From assembly GCF_003287975.1 (NCBI RefSeq), contig NZ_QMKQ01000020.1:1-64000 (forward strand): a stretch of 64,000 nucleotides of DNA. The letters are read 5' to 3'. Positions 35,954-45,558 of this stretch are shown in pieces. Source of the stretch: Arthrobacter sp. AQ5-05. Its GTDB lineage: Bacteria; Actinomycetota; Actinomycetes; Actinomycetales; Micrococcaceae. A program made the position numbers and the translations under genes. The notes below the pieces were generated by a model, which did no database searches, was not told the DNA's origin, and was given only the letters and a program-made list of their open reading frames with translations. How positions within the stretch are numbered: the first letter of the stretch is position 1; each line of letters starts with the position of its first letter.

Positions 35954-36604
35954 GTGATCCGGATCGTGCTGGTCGATGACGAGAACCTGGTGCGTGCCGG
36001 GCTGCGCATGATCCTGGAATCCGATCCGCGCATTGAGGTCGTCGGCGAATGCGCCGACGGCAGGGCGGCGGTGTCCCTGGTGGCGTCGCTGGCGCCGGAT
36101 CTGGTGCTGATGGACATCCGGATGCCTGTCATGGACGGGCTATCGGCCAGCGAGGCGATCCTGCGGGCCAATCCCGGCCAAAAGATCCTGGTCCTGACCA
36201 CCTTCAACACCGACGAGATGGTGCTTTCCGCGCTGAAGATGGGCGCCTGCGGCTTCCTGCTCAAGGACACCCCGCCGGCAGACCTGATGAACGCCATCAA
36301 CCAGGTGGCCGCCGGGCGCACGATGCTCTCCGAATCGGTCACCAAGCAGCTGATCTCGGTGGCCGGCTCGCGGCCCGAAAGCTCGCGGCGCAACCTGGCC
36401 CTGGAGAAATTGGGCGTGCTCACCGGGCGGGAACGGGAGATCGCGGTGGCGATGGCCCGCGGCTACTCCAACCAGGAGATCGCGCAGCAGCTGTTCATCT
36501 CGCTGGCGACCGTGAAAACCCACATTGGCCGGGTGCTGGAGAAGCTGGGCATGGACAACCGCGTCCAGGTGGCGCTGTGCGTCTTCGAATCCGAGGCCGG
36601 CTGA
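35954..36604 (+). CDS. LuxR/NarL-type response regulator (pair 2)
   Basis: A 216-residue regulator: receiver with VLVDDENLVRAGLR, Asp in LVLMDIRMPVMDG, LTTFN and the Lys of FLLKDTP; DNA-binding part GREREIAVAMARGYSNQEI and LATVKTHIGRVLEKLG. GTG 35954 gives VIRIVLVDDE; earlier GTGs would overlap the kinase gene. It may control the downstream ABC exporter. Confidence 0.9.
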   Translation: MIRIVLVDDENLVRAGLRMILESDPRIEVVGECADGRAAVSLVASLAPDLVLMDIRMPVMDGLSASEAILRANPGQKILVLTTFNTDEMVLSALKMGACGFLLKDTPPADLMNAINQVAAGRTMLSESVTKQLISVAGSRPESSRRNLALEKLGVLTGREREIAVAMARGYSNQEIAQQLFISLATVKTHIGRVLEKLGMDNRVQVALCVFESEAG

Positions 36605-36629
36605 TTCCGGGCCCGCGGTATGCGCCGCC

Positions 36630-36649
36630 GGTGCCGGAACTCCGGCACC
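36630..36649 (+). terminator. Short hairpin after response regulator 2
   Basis: GGTGCCGG (36630-36637) and CCGGCACC (36642-36649) with a 4-nt AACT loop, 25 bp after the regulator stop. It is possibly a terminator or attenuator separating the two-component pair from the ABC exporter. Confidence 0.45.
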
Positions 36650-36752
36650 CCCCCAGGGGGAAACCCGTACGCCGAAAGATTGACTGGATTGATGGCAAAG
36701 ATCATCCACTTGGGCGGCGACGCACCGAGGGAAACTCCGTACCGTTGGAGAC

Positions 36753-37703
36753 ATGATCACAGCAGAGGCACTGACCAAGAACTACGGCACCAAGCGTGCG
36801 GTGGACGGGGTTACCTTTACCGTCCAGCCGGGCAAGGTCACCGGCTTCCTCGGCCCGAACGGCGCGGGAAAATCCACGACCATGCGCATGATCGTCGGCC
36901 TTGACAGGCCATCGTTCGGCAACGTGACGGTCAACGGCCGCAGGTACGCCGAACACGCCGCACCGTTGCGCGAGGTCGGCGCCCTGCTGGAAGCCAAATC
37001 CGTGCACCGCTCGCGCAGCGCACGCACCCACCTGCGGGCCCTGGCGGCAACGCACTCGATCCCCAACACCCGGGTCGACGAGGTCATCGAACTCACCGGC
37101 CTGGGGGCCGTCGCCACCAAGAAGGTCGGCGGCTTCTCCCTGGGCATGGGCCAGCGCCTGGGCATCGCGGTCGCCCTGCTGGGGGACCCGCAAACCCTGA
37201 TCCTCGACGAACCGGTCAACGGACTGGACCCCGAGGGAGTGCTGTGGGTCCGCAACCTCGCCCGCCACCAGGCATCCCAGGGCAAGACGGTGTTCATCTC
37301 CTCGCACCTGATGAGCGAGATGGCCCTGACCGCCGACCACCTGATCGTCATCGGGCGCGGGCGCATCATTGCCGACGCCCCCATCGATGCGGTCATCGGC
37401 GGGGGCAACGTGCCCACCTGCATGGTCAAGACCGACTCGGCCGAAGACCTGATGAACGCGCTGGCCGCCGAAAACGTGCAATTGACGCGGATGGATGCGC
37501 AAACCATCCAGGTCGCCGGGCTCGATGGCCGGGCGATCGCGACCCGTGCCCTGGACCGGCAGATCCTGCTCTACGAGTTGACGCCCGTGAAGCAGTCCCT
37601 CGAAGAGGCCTACATGGCACTGACCCAGGACGAGGTCGAATACCGCTCCCACGCCGGCACCGACATGGATGCCGCGATTTCCGGAAAGCAGGCCCAGCGA
37701 TGA
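36753..37703 (+). CDS. ABC transporter ATP-binding protein (drug/bacitracin export type)
   Basis: A 316-residue ATPase: Walker A GPNGAGKSTT, signature GGFSLGMGQRLGIA, Walker B TLILDEPVNGLDPEG, and switch His in FISSHLMSE. The C-terminal 80 residues are typical of BcrA/DrrA-type export ATPases. It overlaps the permease start (ATGA). Lying between a two-component pair on each side, it could be an antibiotic or lantibiotic self-defence exporter induced by one of them; this is inference. Confidence 0.9.
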   Translation: MITAEALTKNYGTKRAVDGVTFTVQPGKVTGFLGPNGAGKSTTMRMIVGLDRPSFGNVTVNGRRYAEHAAPLREVGALLEAKSVHRSRSARTHLRALAATHSIPNTRVDEVIELTGLGAVATKKVGGFSLGMGQRLGIAVALLGDPQTLILDEPVNGLDPEGVLWVRNLARHQASQGKTVFISSHLMSEMALTADHLIVIGRGRIIADAPIDAVIGGGNVPTCMVKTDSAEDLMNALAAENVQLTRMDAQTIQVAGLDGRAIATRALDRQILLYELTPVKQSLEEAYMALTQDEVEYRSHAGTDMDAAISGKQAQR

Positions 37704-38563
37704 GCACCGAAACCATGAAACGGCCACGTTCTGCAGCACCCGGGGCCGCCGGGGCCGGAAAGCTCAGCTTCCACGGAGTGCTGCGCAGCGAATTCATCAA
37801 GTTCTTCTCGCTGCCCTCCACCATGATCCTGATCCTGGCCACCCTCGTGGTGATGGTGGGATTCTCCGCCCTCGGTGCCTGGGGCATCGGCCGGTCCATG
37901 GCCATGTTCGCCTCCAACCCGGAGATGGCGGCGCAGATGGGGGACGTCAACGAGCTGTCAGCCTCGCTGCCGGCCAGCGGCCTGGTCTTCGCCCAGCTGA
38001 TCATCGGCGCCCTGGCTGTCATGGTGATGAGCTCGGAATTCGCCACCGGATCGGCACGCTCGACCTTCGTCGCGGCCCCCACCCGGCAGCCGGTGTTCTG
38101 GGCCAAGATGCTCCTGGTCACCGTCGTCTCGGCCGTGGTCGCCCTCGCCTCGATCCTGCTGGCCTATCTGATGGCCAAGCCCATCGCCGAGAACTACAAG
38201 CTGCCGCTGGACTTTGCCTCCGAGGCCTTCCAGCGCAACCTCTGGTTCGGGGTGCTGTACGTGGTCATGGTGTCGTTGATCGGCCTGGCGCTGGGGACGT
38301 TACTGAAGAACTCGGCCGGCGGCATCGTGGTGCTCGCCGCACTGTTCTTCGTGCTTCCCATCGCCATCGGCGGGCTTTCGGGCATCATCTCGTGGCTCGC
38401 CGACGCCGCGCGCTTCCTGCCCGACAGCGCCGGAAGCGCGCTGATGAAGATGCCCGGTGCCGCCAACGCCCTGGAACCCTTGGCCGCCGGGCTCGTGGTC
38501 GGGGCCTGGATCGTGGTTCCGTTGGCCGCCGCGGCCGTGCTGCTGCAGCGCCGCGACATCTAG
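37700..38563 (+). CDS. ABC-2 type permease subunit
   Basis: A 287-residue protein with six predicted helices. The N-terminal part GVLRSEFIKFFSLPSTMILI and the segment VMSSEFATGSARSTFVAAPT are characteristic of ABC-2/BcrB-like permeases, which pair with the DrrA/BcrA-type ATPase. A long external loop lies between helices 1 and 2. ATG 37700 overlaps the ATPase stop, so translation is coupled. Substrate unknown. Confidence 0.85.
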   Translation: MSTETMKRPRSAAPGAAGAGKLSFHGVLRSEFIKFFSLPSTMILILATLVVMVGFSALGAWGIGRSMAMFASNPEMAAQMGDVNELSASLPASGLVFAQLIIGALAVMVMSSEFATGSARSTFVAAPTRQPVFWAKMLLVTVVSAVVALASILLAYLMAKPIAENYKLPLDFASEAFQRNLWFGVLYVVMVSLIGLALGTLLKNSAGGIVVLAALFFVLPIAIGGLSGIISWLADAARFLPDSAGSALMKMPGAANALEPLAAGLVVGAWIVVPLAAAAVLLQRRDI

Positions 38564-38592
38564 AACACCCCAATGCTCGCTAGGCTCATGGC

Positions 38593-39933
38593 ATGAGTGA
38601 AAACACGGCGCCGCCGGCTTCCGGGACCCCGGAGGCCAGCTTCGCCGAGATCTCGGCGCAACGCATCGGGCCCCTGCGTGCCTACATGCGCCGGAACCCG
38701 GTGCTGGTCAACGCCTCCGTGGTGCTGCTCTACTTCCTGCTGACCATTGTGAGCCTGGTCGAATCGGTGCTCTCGGAGCACTGGGCCACCACCGCCCTGT
38801 TGACGATCACCGGTGCCTGGCTGTACTTCCGGCGCCGCTGGCCGATGTTCGTGCTGATCATGGTGGTGCTCTTCGACTCGGCCGCAACGCTGCTGGATTC
38901 CTCGTATTTCGGCGGCAGCGCCGGGTTGTGGATCGCGCTGTATGCCGCCTCCACAAAATATGCCGCCAGGCGCATGTTTGCGCTGACTGCCCTGATCACC
39001 GCGCTGCAGGGGCTGATTTTCGTGATCATCGGCCTGCCGGCGATGTTCACGGATTCCGCAGAGGACCAGGCCGCGCTGGCGGAAATCGGCGGGCGCAACC
39101 TGACCATCACGCTGTCCCTGGTCTTCCTGCTCGGGTCCAATGCCGCGGCCGTGGCGATCGGTGCGGCGGTGCGCAACCACCGGCTGCACGAGGCCGAGCT
39201 GAACAACTGGGCCAAGCGCGTCCAGACCCTGGCACAGGTGCGCGAACGAACCCGCATCGCCCGGGAGATGCACGACGTGGTCGCGCACTCGCTCTCGGTG
39301 ATGATCGCCCTGTCCGACGGGGCGGCGGTGGTGCTCAAGCGCGATCCCGTCCGGGCCGGGGAGGTGCTGGCGGAGCTCTCCGGCACCGGACGGCGCGCGT
39401 TGGGGGACATGCGACGGGTCATCGGGGTGCTGCGCACCGGGGACGACGGGGCATCCCTGGAACCGCAACCCGCCGGAGGGTCGCTGGAGGAAATGCTCGC
39501 CGGGTTCAAGGTGGCCGGGCTGCCGCTGCGCTATTCCACCTCAGGCCCGGCGCTGCCGGACGACGCCACCTTCCAGCTGACCGTCCACCGCATCATCCAG
39601 GAATCGCTGACCAACGTGCTGCGCTACGGACGCAACGTCACCGCGGTCGAGGTGTCCGTGGCCCGGGTGCAGCAGGACGTCACGGTGCGCATCCACGACG
39701 ACGGCACGCACCAGGAAGCACGCCGCGAACTGGTCGGGTCCACCCAGGGCATCCGCGGCATGAAGGAACGCGCCGCGCTCTTCGACGGCACGCTGTACGC
39801 CGGGCCCGCCCCCGCCGGCGGTTGGAGCGTGCTGGCCAAACTCAGGCTGCCGCACCCGACCCGCTGCCCCGAAAAAACGCCTGGGGGCACCGACACGCAA
39901 ACCGAACCCAAGACCCAACACCAAGGATCGTGA
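38593..39933 (+). CDS. Sensor histidine kinase, NarL/DesK type (pair 3)
   Basis: A 446-residue kinase following the permease by 29 bp. It has about five transmembrane helices, the linker NNWAKRVQTLAQVRE, the phospho-His in RIAREMHDVVAHSLS, and an ATPase domain with HDDGTHQ and GSTQGIRGMKERAALFDG. The first Gly box is weaker than in pairs 1 and 2. With its regulator it is the third such pair in 11 kb and the one most closely placed after the ABC exporter, so it is the likeliest controller of it. Confidence 0.87.
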   Translation: MSENTAPPASGTPEASFAEISAQRIGPLRAYMRRNPVLVNASVVLLYFLLTIVSLVESVLSEHWATTALLTITGAWLYFRRRWPMFVLIMVVLFDSAATLLDSSYFGGSAGLWIALYAASTKYAARRMFALTALITALQGLIFVIIGLPAMFTDSAEDQAALAEIGGRNLTITLSLVFLLGSNAAAVAIGAAVRNHRLHEAELNNWAKRVQTLAQVRERTRIAREMHDVVAHSLSVMIALSDGAAVVLKRDPVRAGEVLAELSGTGRRALGDMRRVIGVLRTGDDGASLEPQPAGGSLEEMLAGFKVAGLPLRYSTSGPALPDDATFQLTVHRIIQESLTNVLRYGRNVTAVEVSVARVQQDVTVRIHDDGTHQEARRELVGSTQGIRGMKERAALFDGTLYAGPAPAGGWSVLAKLRLPHPTRCPEKTPGGTDTQTEPKTQHQGS

Positions 39934-39941
39934 GCAAAACC

Positions 39942-40655
39942 ATGCCCGAAACCACCGACCAAACCACCGCGCGCATCGGGGTGCTGCTGGTCGACGACCA
40001 GCCGCTGCTGCGCATGGGATTCCGGCTCATCCTCGAGGGCGAGGACGACCTGGCGGTTCTCGGCGAAGCTTCCGACGGGGCCGAGGGCGTGGCCCTGGCC
40101 GCCGCGCTGAAGCCCGACGTGGTGCTCATGGACGTGCGGATGCCGGTCATGGACGGCATCGAGGCCACCGGACGCATCGTGCGCGAACACCCGGAGGCGA
40201 AGGTCATCATCCTGACCACCTTCGACCTGGACGAGTACGCCTTCGCCGGGCTGCAGGCCGGGGCCAGCGCCTTCCTGCTCAAGGACGTCGCGCCCGAGGA
40301 ACTGGTCAATGCGGTGCGCCTGGTGGCCTCCGGCGATGCGGTGGTCGCCCCCCGCGTCACCGCCAGGTTGCTGGAAACCTACGTGCGCGCCGGCGGGGCC
40401 AACCGTCCGGCCCCGGCCCCGGAACGCGACCCGCTGCTGGGGGACCTGACCCCGCGCGAGCTCGAGGTGCTCGGGGCCATGGCCGAGGGGCTGTCCAACG
40501 CGGAGATCGCGCACCGCTTTTTCCTCTCCGAGGCCACCGTGAAGACCCACGTGCGCCGGATCCTGACCAAGCTGCACCTGCGCGACCGCGTGCAGGCAGT
40601 GGTCTACGCGTACGAAACCGGGCTGGTCATCCCCAGCCAAGGGCTGGACTACTAA
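39942..40655 (+). CDS. LuxR/NarL-type response regulator (pair 3)
   Basis: A 237-residue regulator: VLLVDDQPLLRMGFR, phospho-Asp in VVLMDVRMPVMDG, LTTFD, FLLKDVA; HTH in LTPRELEVLGAMAEGLSNAE and ATVKTHVRRILTKLHLRDR. ATG 39942 is used; GTG 39930 (GTGA overlap with the kinase stop, AAGGA three bases before) would add four residues and is equally plausible. Confidence 0.9.
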   Translation: MPETTDQTTARIGVLLVDDQPLLRMGFRLILEGEDDLAVLGEASDGAEGVALAAALKPDVVLMDVRMPVMDGIEATGRIVREHPEAKVIILTTFDLDEYAFAGLQAGASAFLLKDVAPEELVNAVRLVASGDAVVAPRVTARLLETYVRAGGANRPAPAPERDPLLGDLTPRELEVLGAMAEGLSNAEIAHRFFLSEATVKTHVRRILTKLHLRDRVQAVVYAYETGLVIPSQGLDY

Positions 40656-40661
40656 GGACAC

Positions 40662-40832
40662 ATGCCCATGAACCCCGAATTCCTGCGCAGCCCCTGGCTG
40701 CTGTTGGCAGTGGTGCTGGGGGTGCTCGGCGCCTTCCTGATCATGATCTTCGGGCTGCCCATCCCCGGTTGGGCTAGCATCGTGCTGGGGGTCGGCGCCC
40801 TCGTGGTGGCACTTCTCCGCACCCGCTACTAG
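40662..40832 (+). CDS. Small two-helix membrane protein
   Basis: A 56-residue frame just after response regulator 3. It begins MPMNPEFLRSPW, then two hydrophobic stretches (WLLLAVVLGVLGAFLIMIFG and IVLGVGALVVALL) separated by LPIPGWAS, and ends RTRY. An AAGGA ribosome site lies four bases before it. Third-position GC is high. It may be a small regulator or partner of the exporter or kinase; no family was recognised. Confidence 0.55.
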   Translation: MPMNPEFLRSPWLLLAVVLGVLGAFLIMIFGLPIPGWASIVLGVGALVVALLRTRY

Positions 40833-40913
40833 GGCCGGGTCCCCGGTCCCACGCACCTTTTTCGGCACCGCAACGCCGGAGCCCCCGCCCGCCTCCTACG
40901 TCAAGGGAATCGA

Positions 40914-42191
40914 ATGTCCAGCGCAGCCATCGAACACATCAATGACCTCTCCGCCTTCGTCGCGGCCTCGCCCTCGTCCTTCCACGCCGCCGCGGAGGCG
41001 GCCCGCCGGCTGGACGCGGCCGGGTTCACGGCCCTTTCCGAGGCCGACGCCTGGGAGCCGGCCCCCGGCGGGCACTATGTCATCCGCGACGGGGCGATCA
41101 TCGCCTGGGTGCAGCCCGAATCCGCCGGCGCGACCACCGGCTTCCACATCCTGGGCTCGCACACCGATTCGCCCTCCTTCAAGCTCAAGCCCAAGCCCAC
41201 CACCGGCGCGCACGGCTGGCTGCAGGCAGGCGTCGAGATCTACGGCGGCCCGCTGCTGAATTCCTGGCTGGACCGCGAGCTGGTGCTCGCCGGGCGCCTG
41301 GTGCTGCATGACGGCACCGAAGTGCTGGCGCGCACCGCCCCGATGCTGCGCTTCCCGCAGCTGGCCATCCACCTGGACCGCGCCGTGAACGACGGCCTGG
41401 CCCTGGACAAGCAGCAGCACATGAACCCGGTGTGGGGGATCGGGGACCCTGCCGAATCCGACGTTCTCGCCGTGCTGGCCGCGTCCGCCGGGGTGGACGC
41501 GGCCGACATCGGCGGCTACGACGTGGTGGTGGCCGACGCACAGGAAGGGCAGGTCTTCGGCGGGGCCAACGAGTTCTTCGCCTGCGGCCGGCTGGACAAC
41601 CTCTCCTCGATGCACGCCTCGCTGGCCGCGCTCATCTCCCGCGCGGCCACCGGCAGCGGCGAGCACATCGCCGTGCTGGCCGCCTTCGACCACGAGGAGA
41701 TCGGCTCGGCTTCCCGCTCCGGGGCCTGCGGCCCCCTGCTGCAGGACGTGCTCGAACGCATCGGGCACACCCTGGGCGCCACGGGCGAGGACCGCAACCG
41801 CGCCTACGCGGATTCGTTCTGCCTCTCCGCGGACGCCGGGCACTCGGTGCACCCCAACTACCCCGGCCGCCACGACCCGGCCAACCGGCCGCTGGTGGGA
41901 GCCGGCCCGCTGCTGAAGATCAATGCCAACCAGCGCTATGCCACCGACGCGGTGGGAGCGGCGCTCTTTGCCCGGCTCTGCGCGCAGGCGGATGTCCCGT
42001 ATCAGGAATTCGTCTCCAACAACCAGATGCCGTGCGGTTCGACCATCGGCCCGCTGACCGCCACCCGGCTGGGCATCCGCACCGTGGACGTTGGCATCCC
42101 GCTGCTTTCCATGCACTCGGCCCGCGAGCTGTGCGGCGTGGCGGACCCACTGCGCCTGGCCAAGATCTCCGCCGCGTTCTTCGCCGCCTGA
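40914..42191 (+). CDS. M18-family aminopeptidase
   Basis: A 425-residue aspartyl aminopeptidase-like enzyme. Zinc ligands are expected in GSHTDSPSFKLKP, CGRLDNLSSMHAS, FDHEEIGSAS, SADAGHSVHPNY and the final LLSMHSARELCG. It removes N-terminal acidic or hydrophobic residues in the cytosol as a dodecameric shell. Length fits the family. ATG 40914 follows AAGGGAA. It is likely the first gene of its own unit. Confidence 0.9.
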   Translation: MSSAAIEHINDLSAFVAASPSSFHAAAEAARRLDAAGFTALSEADAWEPAPGGHYVIRDGAIIAWVQPESAGATTGFHILGSHTDSPSFKLKPKPTTGAHGWLQAGVEIYGGPLLNSWLDRELVLAGRLVLHDGTEVLARTAPMLRFPQLAIHLDRAVNDGLALDKQQHMNPVWGIGDPAESDVLAVLAASAGVDAADIGGYDVVVADAQEGQVFGGANEFFACGRLDNLSSMHASLAALISRAATGSGEHIAVLAAFDHEEIGSASRSGACGPLLQDVLERIGHTLGATGEDRNRAYADSFCLSADAGHSVHPNYPGRHDPANRPLVGAGPLLKINANQRYATDAVGAALFARLCAQADVPYQEFVSNNQMPCGSTIGPLTATRLGIRTVDVGIPLLSMHSARELCGVADPLRLAKISAAFFAA

Positions 42192-42214
42192 TCGGCTTCG
42201 GGAAGCTGCTGACG

Positions 42215-42835
42215 ATGGGCGGGGAGACGGAGAACACCGAGGCCGGGGCGGGACTTGGAACCAAGCCCGTGCTGGTGGGGGAGCGGGTCGTCCTGCGCCC
42301 CTTCACCGAGGCGGACATCCTGGCCATGGGCCCGATCCTCGCGGATCCCGAGGTCTTGCGGCTGACCGGGTCGGTGCATTCGACCCGGGACGCCGAGTCG
42401 GCCGACCCGCGCCTCGACGCCGCCACCAGGGCTTGGTATGAGGGGCTCGCCACGCGCAGCGACAGGCTGGACCTGGCGGTGGTGGATGCGGCCGGAGGCC
42501 GCTGCGTGGGCGAGGTGGTGCTCAACGACCTGGATGCGGAAAACCGCTCGTGCAACTTCCGGATCCTGCTCGGCCCCGCCGGCCGGAACCGGGGACTGGG
42601 TTCGGAAGCGACGGCGCTGCTGCTGGAGCATGCCTTCACCAATACGGCCCTGCACCGCATTTCCCTGGAGGTCTACGACTTCAACCCGCGGGCCCGGCGC
42701 GTCTACGAGCGCGCCGGGTTCGGTCTCGAGGGCACGGCGCGGGCCGCGCTGCTCTTTGACGGGCAGTTCATCGATGCACACATGCTCGCCATCTTGGCCG
42801 CGGACCCCCGCCCGGGCCCCGCTGCCCGCTCCTGA
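42215..42835 (+). CDS. GNAT acetyltransferase, RimJ/RimL-like
   Basis: A 206-residue enzyme. VVLRPFTEADILAMGPILAD begins the fold, RNRGLGSEATALLLEHAF is the acetyl-CoA loop, and LHRISLEVYDFNPRARRVYE carries the typical Asn-x-Arg-A region of ribosomal-protein or aminoglycoside-like N-acetyltransferases. Start ATG 42215 has GGGAAG before it. The acceptor is unknown. Confidence 0.82.
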   Translation: MGGETENTEAGAGLGTKPVLVGERVVLRPFTEADILAMGPILADPEVLRLTGSVHSTRDAESADPRLDAATRAWYEGLATRSDRLDLAVVDAAGGRCVGEVVLNDLDAENRSCNFRILLGPAGRNRGLGSEATALLLEHAFTNTALHRISLEVYDFNPRARRVYERAGFGLEGTARAALLFDGQFIDAHMLAILAADPRPGPAARS

Positions 42836-42903
42836 GCCCCCCATGGCCTGCCGGCCACCCGCGCGTCACCCGGTGTTCACCCGCCCGTGCTTTGCTCGCG
42901 GAC

Positions 42904-45027
42904 ATGATCGCCGAGCAAAGCACGCCACGCCGTTTCCTGCCCGAGGTCCAATCCCTGCGCGCCGTGGCGGTGCTGCTGGTCCTCGCCTACCACCTCGAGC
43001 CGCGGCTGGTGCCCGGCGGGTTCATCGGCGTCGACGTGTTCTTCGCGATCTCCGGCTTCCTGATCACCGGGCACCTGCTGCGCGAGGTGCGCCGCACCGG
43101 AAGCATCGACCTGCCCGGGTTCTGGGCGGCGCGGGTGCGACGGATCCTGCCCGCCGCGTTCGCGGTGATCCTGGCGGTGCTGGTCGCCACGCTGGTGCTG
43201 CTGCCGGCCACGGCGTGGAAGGACGTGGGCGCCGCGGCGCTGGCCTCGGCGTTCTCGGTCGAGAACTGGCGGCTGGCAGCAAGCTCCGTGGACTACCTGG
43301 CCGCCGAGGAGGCACCCACCGCGCTGCAGCACTTCTGGTCCCTGGGGGTCGAGGAGCAGTTCTACCTCTTCTGGCCGCTGCTGGTGCTGCTGGCCGTGTG
43401 GCTCGGAAACCGGTGGGCGAAGGGCGGGTTGCACCGCCCGGTGGGCCGGAGGGAAGCAGCCGCCGGGTTGCCGCGCACCGCGCTGCTGCTGGCCTTCGGG
43501 ACCGTCGTCCTGGCTTCCCTGGCCTACTCGATGGTGCTGGTTGCCGCGGGGAACCCCGCGGCCTACTTCGTGACCGGCACCCGGGTCTGGGAACTTGCCG
43601 CGGGAGGATTGCTGGCGCTGTTTCTTGCCCCGCCCGAGCCCGGCACACAGCCACCCGGCACCCGCTGGTTCGAGGCCAGCCGGCCCCGCACCGCGCTGGC
43701 CTGGGCCGGATTCGCCGCGATCGGATTTGCGGCCTTCGGCTACGGGGCTGCAACTGCGTTCCCGGGAGTTTCCGCGGCCCTGCCGGTGGCAGGAACGCTG
43801 GCGGTGATCCTGGCCGGTGAAACCCGCGGCGCCCTGGCCCCGCAAAAACTTCTCGAGGCCCGGCCCGTGCAATGGGTCGGTGACATTTCCTACTCGCTGT
43901 ACCTGTGGCACTGGCCGGCGCTCACCTTCTTCCTCTACCTGGCCGGCCGGGAACCGGGACCCGCCCAGAGCCTCGGGCTGCTGGCGCTCTCGCTGCTGCT
44001 CGCCGCTGCCTGCCACCGCTGGATCGAAACCCCGGCACGCACCCTGGCCCCGCTTGCCGTCTCGAAATGGCGGGCGCTGGGTGCCGGTGCGGCCGCGGTC
44101 GCGCTGGTCGCCGCGCTGGCCCTGGCACCCGGAACCCTGGCCGACCGCCAGGTCGCTGCACAGGAACGCGCTGCCGCCACGCTGCTTGCAGCCCCGCCGC
44201 CCGGCTTCGGCGCCGCGTCGATTGCCTCCGGCGCGCCCGCCTACCTGCAGGGCATGAACCAGATCGTCCCGGTGCCCGCCGAAGCCGAGAGCGACCTGCC
44301 CGACCTGGGCGATTGCGTCCAGAAACCGCAGTCGCCGAGCACCCGCGAATGCACCAGGGGAGCGAAGGACGGATCCCTGACCATCGCCCTGGTCGGCGAC
44401 TCGCACGCCACGCACTGGTACCGGGCGCTGGAGGCCACCGCCAAGCGGCACGGGTGGACACTGCTGACCTACCTGAAGAACTCCTGCCCGTTTTCCGCCA
44501 CCAAGCGTGTCGCCGAGACCGACGGCAGCATCTCCTGCCACCGGGCCAACGAGGACACGCTCGAGCGCATCCTGGAACGCGGGGACGTGGACGCGGTGGT
44601 GACCAGCCATTGGGCCGGTTCCACCTTCGAAAAGGGGGCAGCCGAGGGCTTTGCCAACTATTGGGGCCGGCTCGAGGACGCTGGCATCCGGGTCTACCCG
44701 ATCATCGACACCCCGCGCCCCGGGACCAGGAACTATGCACGGGATTGCGTGGCGGAGCACCCGGCGGACCTGGTGTCCTGCGGGGCACCCGCGGCCAGGG
44801 CCTTCGAGGCCGGCGACACCACCCGAGCCGCTGCAGCACTCGAGCAACGTGTCGACGTGCTGGATTTCTCCGACCAGTTCTGTGCCGATGGATTCTGCCC
44901 GGCGGTGATCGGCAACGTGCTGCTGTACCGGGACAAGCACCACGTCTCGGACACCTACATGCGCACCCTCGCCCCGGTCTTCGACGCCCGACTGGGCGCG
45001 TTGATGCGTGCGGATGGATTTGGCTGA
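42904..45027 (+). CDS. OafA/YrhL-type membrane acyltransferase with SGNH domain
   Basis: A 707-residue protein. The N-terminal acyltransferase-3 domain has about ten transmembrane helices (to about 390), opening [20 protein letters not shown], with [17 protein letters not shown] and [17 protein letters not shown] linker leads to an extracytoplasmic SGNH domain with [16 protein letters not shown] and, near the end, [10 protein letters not shown]. It transfers acyl groups to cell-wall or exported polysaccharides. ATG 42904 was chosen over a TTG twelve bases upstream. Confidence 0.88.
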   Translation: MIAEQSTPRRFLPEVQSLRAVAVLLVLAYHLEPRLVPGGFIGVDVFFAISGFLITGHLLREVRRTGSIDLPGFWAARVRRILPAAFAVILAVLVATLVLLPATAWKDVGAAALASAFSVENWRLAASSVDYLAAEEAPTALQHFWSLGVEEQFYLFWPLLVLLAVWLGNRWAKGGLHRPVGRREAAAGLPRTALLLAFGTVVLASLAYSMVLVAAGNPAAYFVTGTRVWELAAGGLLALFLAPPEPGTQPPGTRWFEASRPRTALAWAGFAAIGFAAFGYGAATAFPGVSAALPVAGTLAVILAGETRGALAPQKLLEARPVQWVGDISYSLYLWHWPALTFFLYLAGREPGPAQSLGLLALSLLLAAACHRWIETPARTLAPLAVSKWRALGAGAAAVALVAALALAPGTLADRQVAAQERAAATLLAAPPPGFGAASIASGAPAYLQGMNQIVPVPAEAESDLPDLGDCVQKPQSPSTRECTRGAKDGSLTIALVGDSHATHWYRALEATAKRHGWTLLTYLKNSCPFSATKRVAETDGSISCHRANEDTLERILERGDVDAVVTSHWAGSTFEKGAAEGFANYWGRLEDAGIRVYPIIDTPRPGTRNYARDCVAEHPADLVSCGAPAARAFEAGDTTRAAAALEQRVDVLDFSDQFCADGFCPAVIGNVLLYRDKHHVSDTYMRTLAPVFDARLGALMRADGFG

Positions 45028-45090
45028 GGGCCCCGCAAGGGGCGTGATGCACCGCACCGGGCACGGTCGGGAGAATCCCTGGTTTTCCGC

Positions 45091-45208
45091 TAGAATGGTT
45101 GAGGCTGTTTCTGCCGCGCCCGGCAATCGGGTTGTGGCGACAGCAAATGCAAAGAACCTCCTGTTGCGGAAATGCCGTGACCGTTTAGCCCAAAGGAGGT
45201 GGGTTCAC
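45091..45208 (+). promoter_or_regulatory. rpsF leader: -10 box, small uORF and SD-sequestering hairpin
   Basis: TAGAAT at 45091-45096 is a good -10 box. A 13-codon frame (45147-45188, [13 protein letters not shown]) ends just before the rpsF ribosome site. ACCTCCT at 45156-45162 is a perfect complement of AGGAGGT at 45194-45200, so the Shine-Dalgarno could be sequestered in a hairpin that ribosomes on the small frame would open. A nested hairpin (GCCGC...GTGGC around CCCG...CGGG) lies at about 45110-45140. Confidence 0.4.
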
Positions 45209-45514
45209 ATGCGTGCTTATGAATTGATGGTGCTGATCGACCCCGAGGTCGACGAGCGAACCGTTGAACCAACCCTCGGTAAGTTCCTGGACGTTGTCCG
45301 TAACGATGGTGGAACCATCGAGAACGTTGACATCTGGGGCCGTCGCCGCCTGGCCTACGACATTCAGAAGAAGAATGAGGCCATTTACGCGGTAGTTAAC
45401 TTCACCGCCACCCCCGCTACTTCCGCAGAGCTTGACCGCCAGCTGGGCCTCAATGAGACCATCATGCGCACCAAGATCACCCGCCCGGAAGAGGCAAAGG
45501 TCGTTGCAGAGTAA
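45209..45514 (+). CDS. rpsF: 30S ribosomal protein S6
   Basis: A 101-residue S6 protein, [20 protein letters not shown] to the acidic end, with [19 protein letters not shown] as the RNA-binding core. It binds 16S rRNA with S18, whose gene follows ssb in this operon. A strong AAAGGAGGTG site precedes the ATG. The order rpsF-ssb-rpsR-rplI is conserved in actinobacteria. Confidence 0.97.
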   Translation: MRAYELMVLIDPEVDERTVEPTLGKFLDVVRNDGGTIENVDIWGRRRLAYDIQKKNEAIYAVVNFTATPATSAELDRQLGLNETIMRTKITRPEEAKVVAE

Positions 45515-45558
45515 TTCTGCTCTTCGATCTTCGTAGAACAACACTTTAGGAGGCTCCA

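Noticed and set aside
42877-45126. Long minus-strand frame opposite the acyltransferase
   Set aside because: Its sequence has no recognisable fold and mirrors the high third-position GC of the plus-strand gene.
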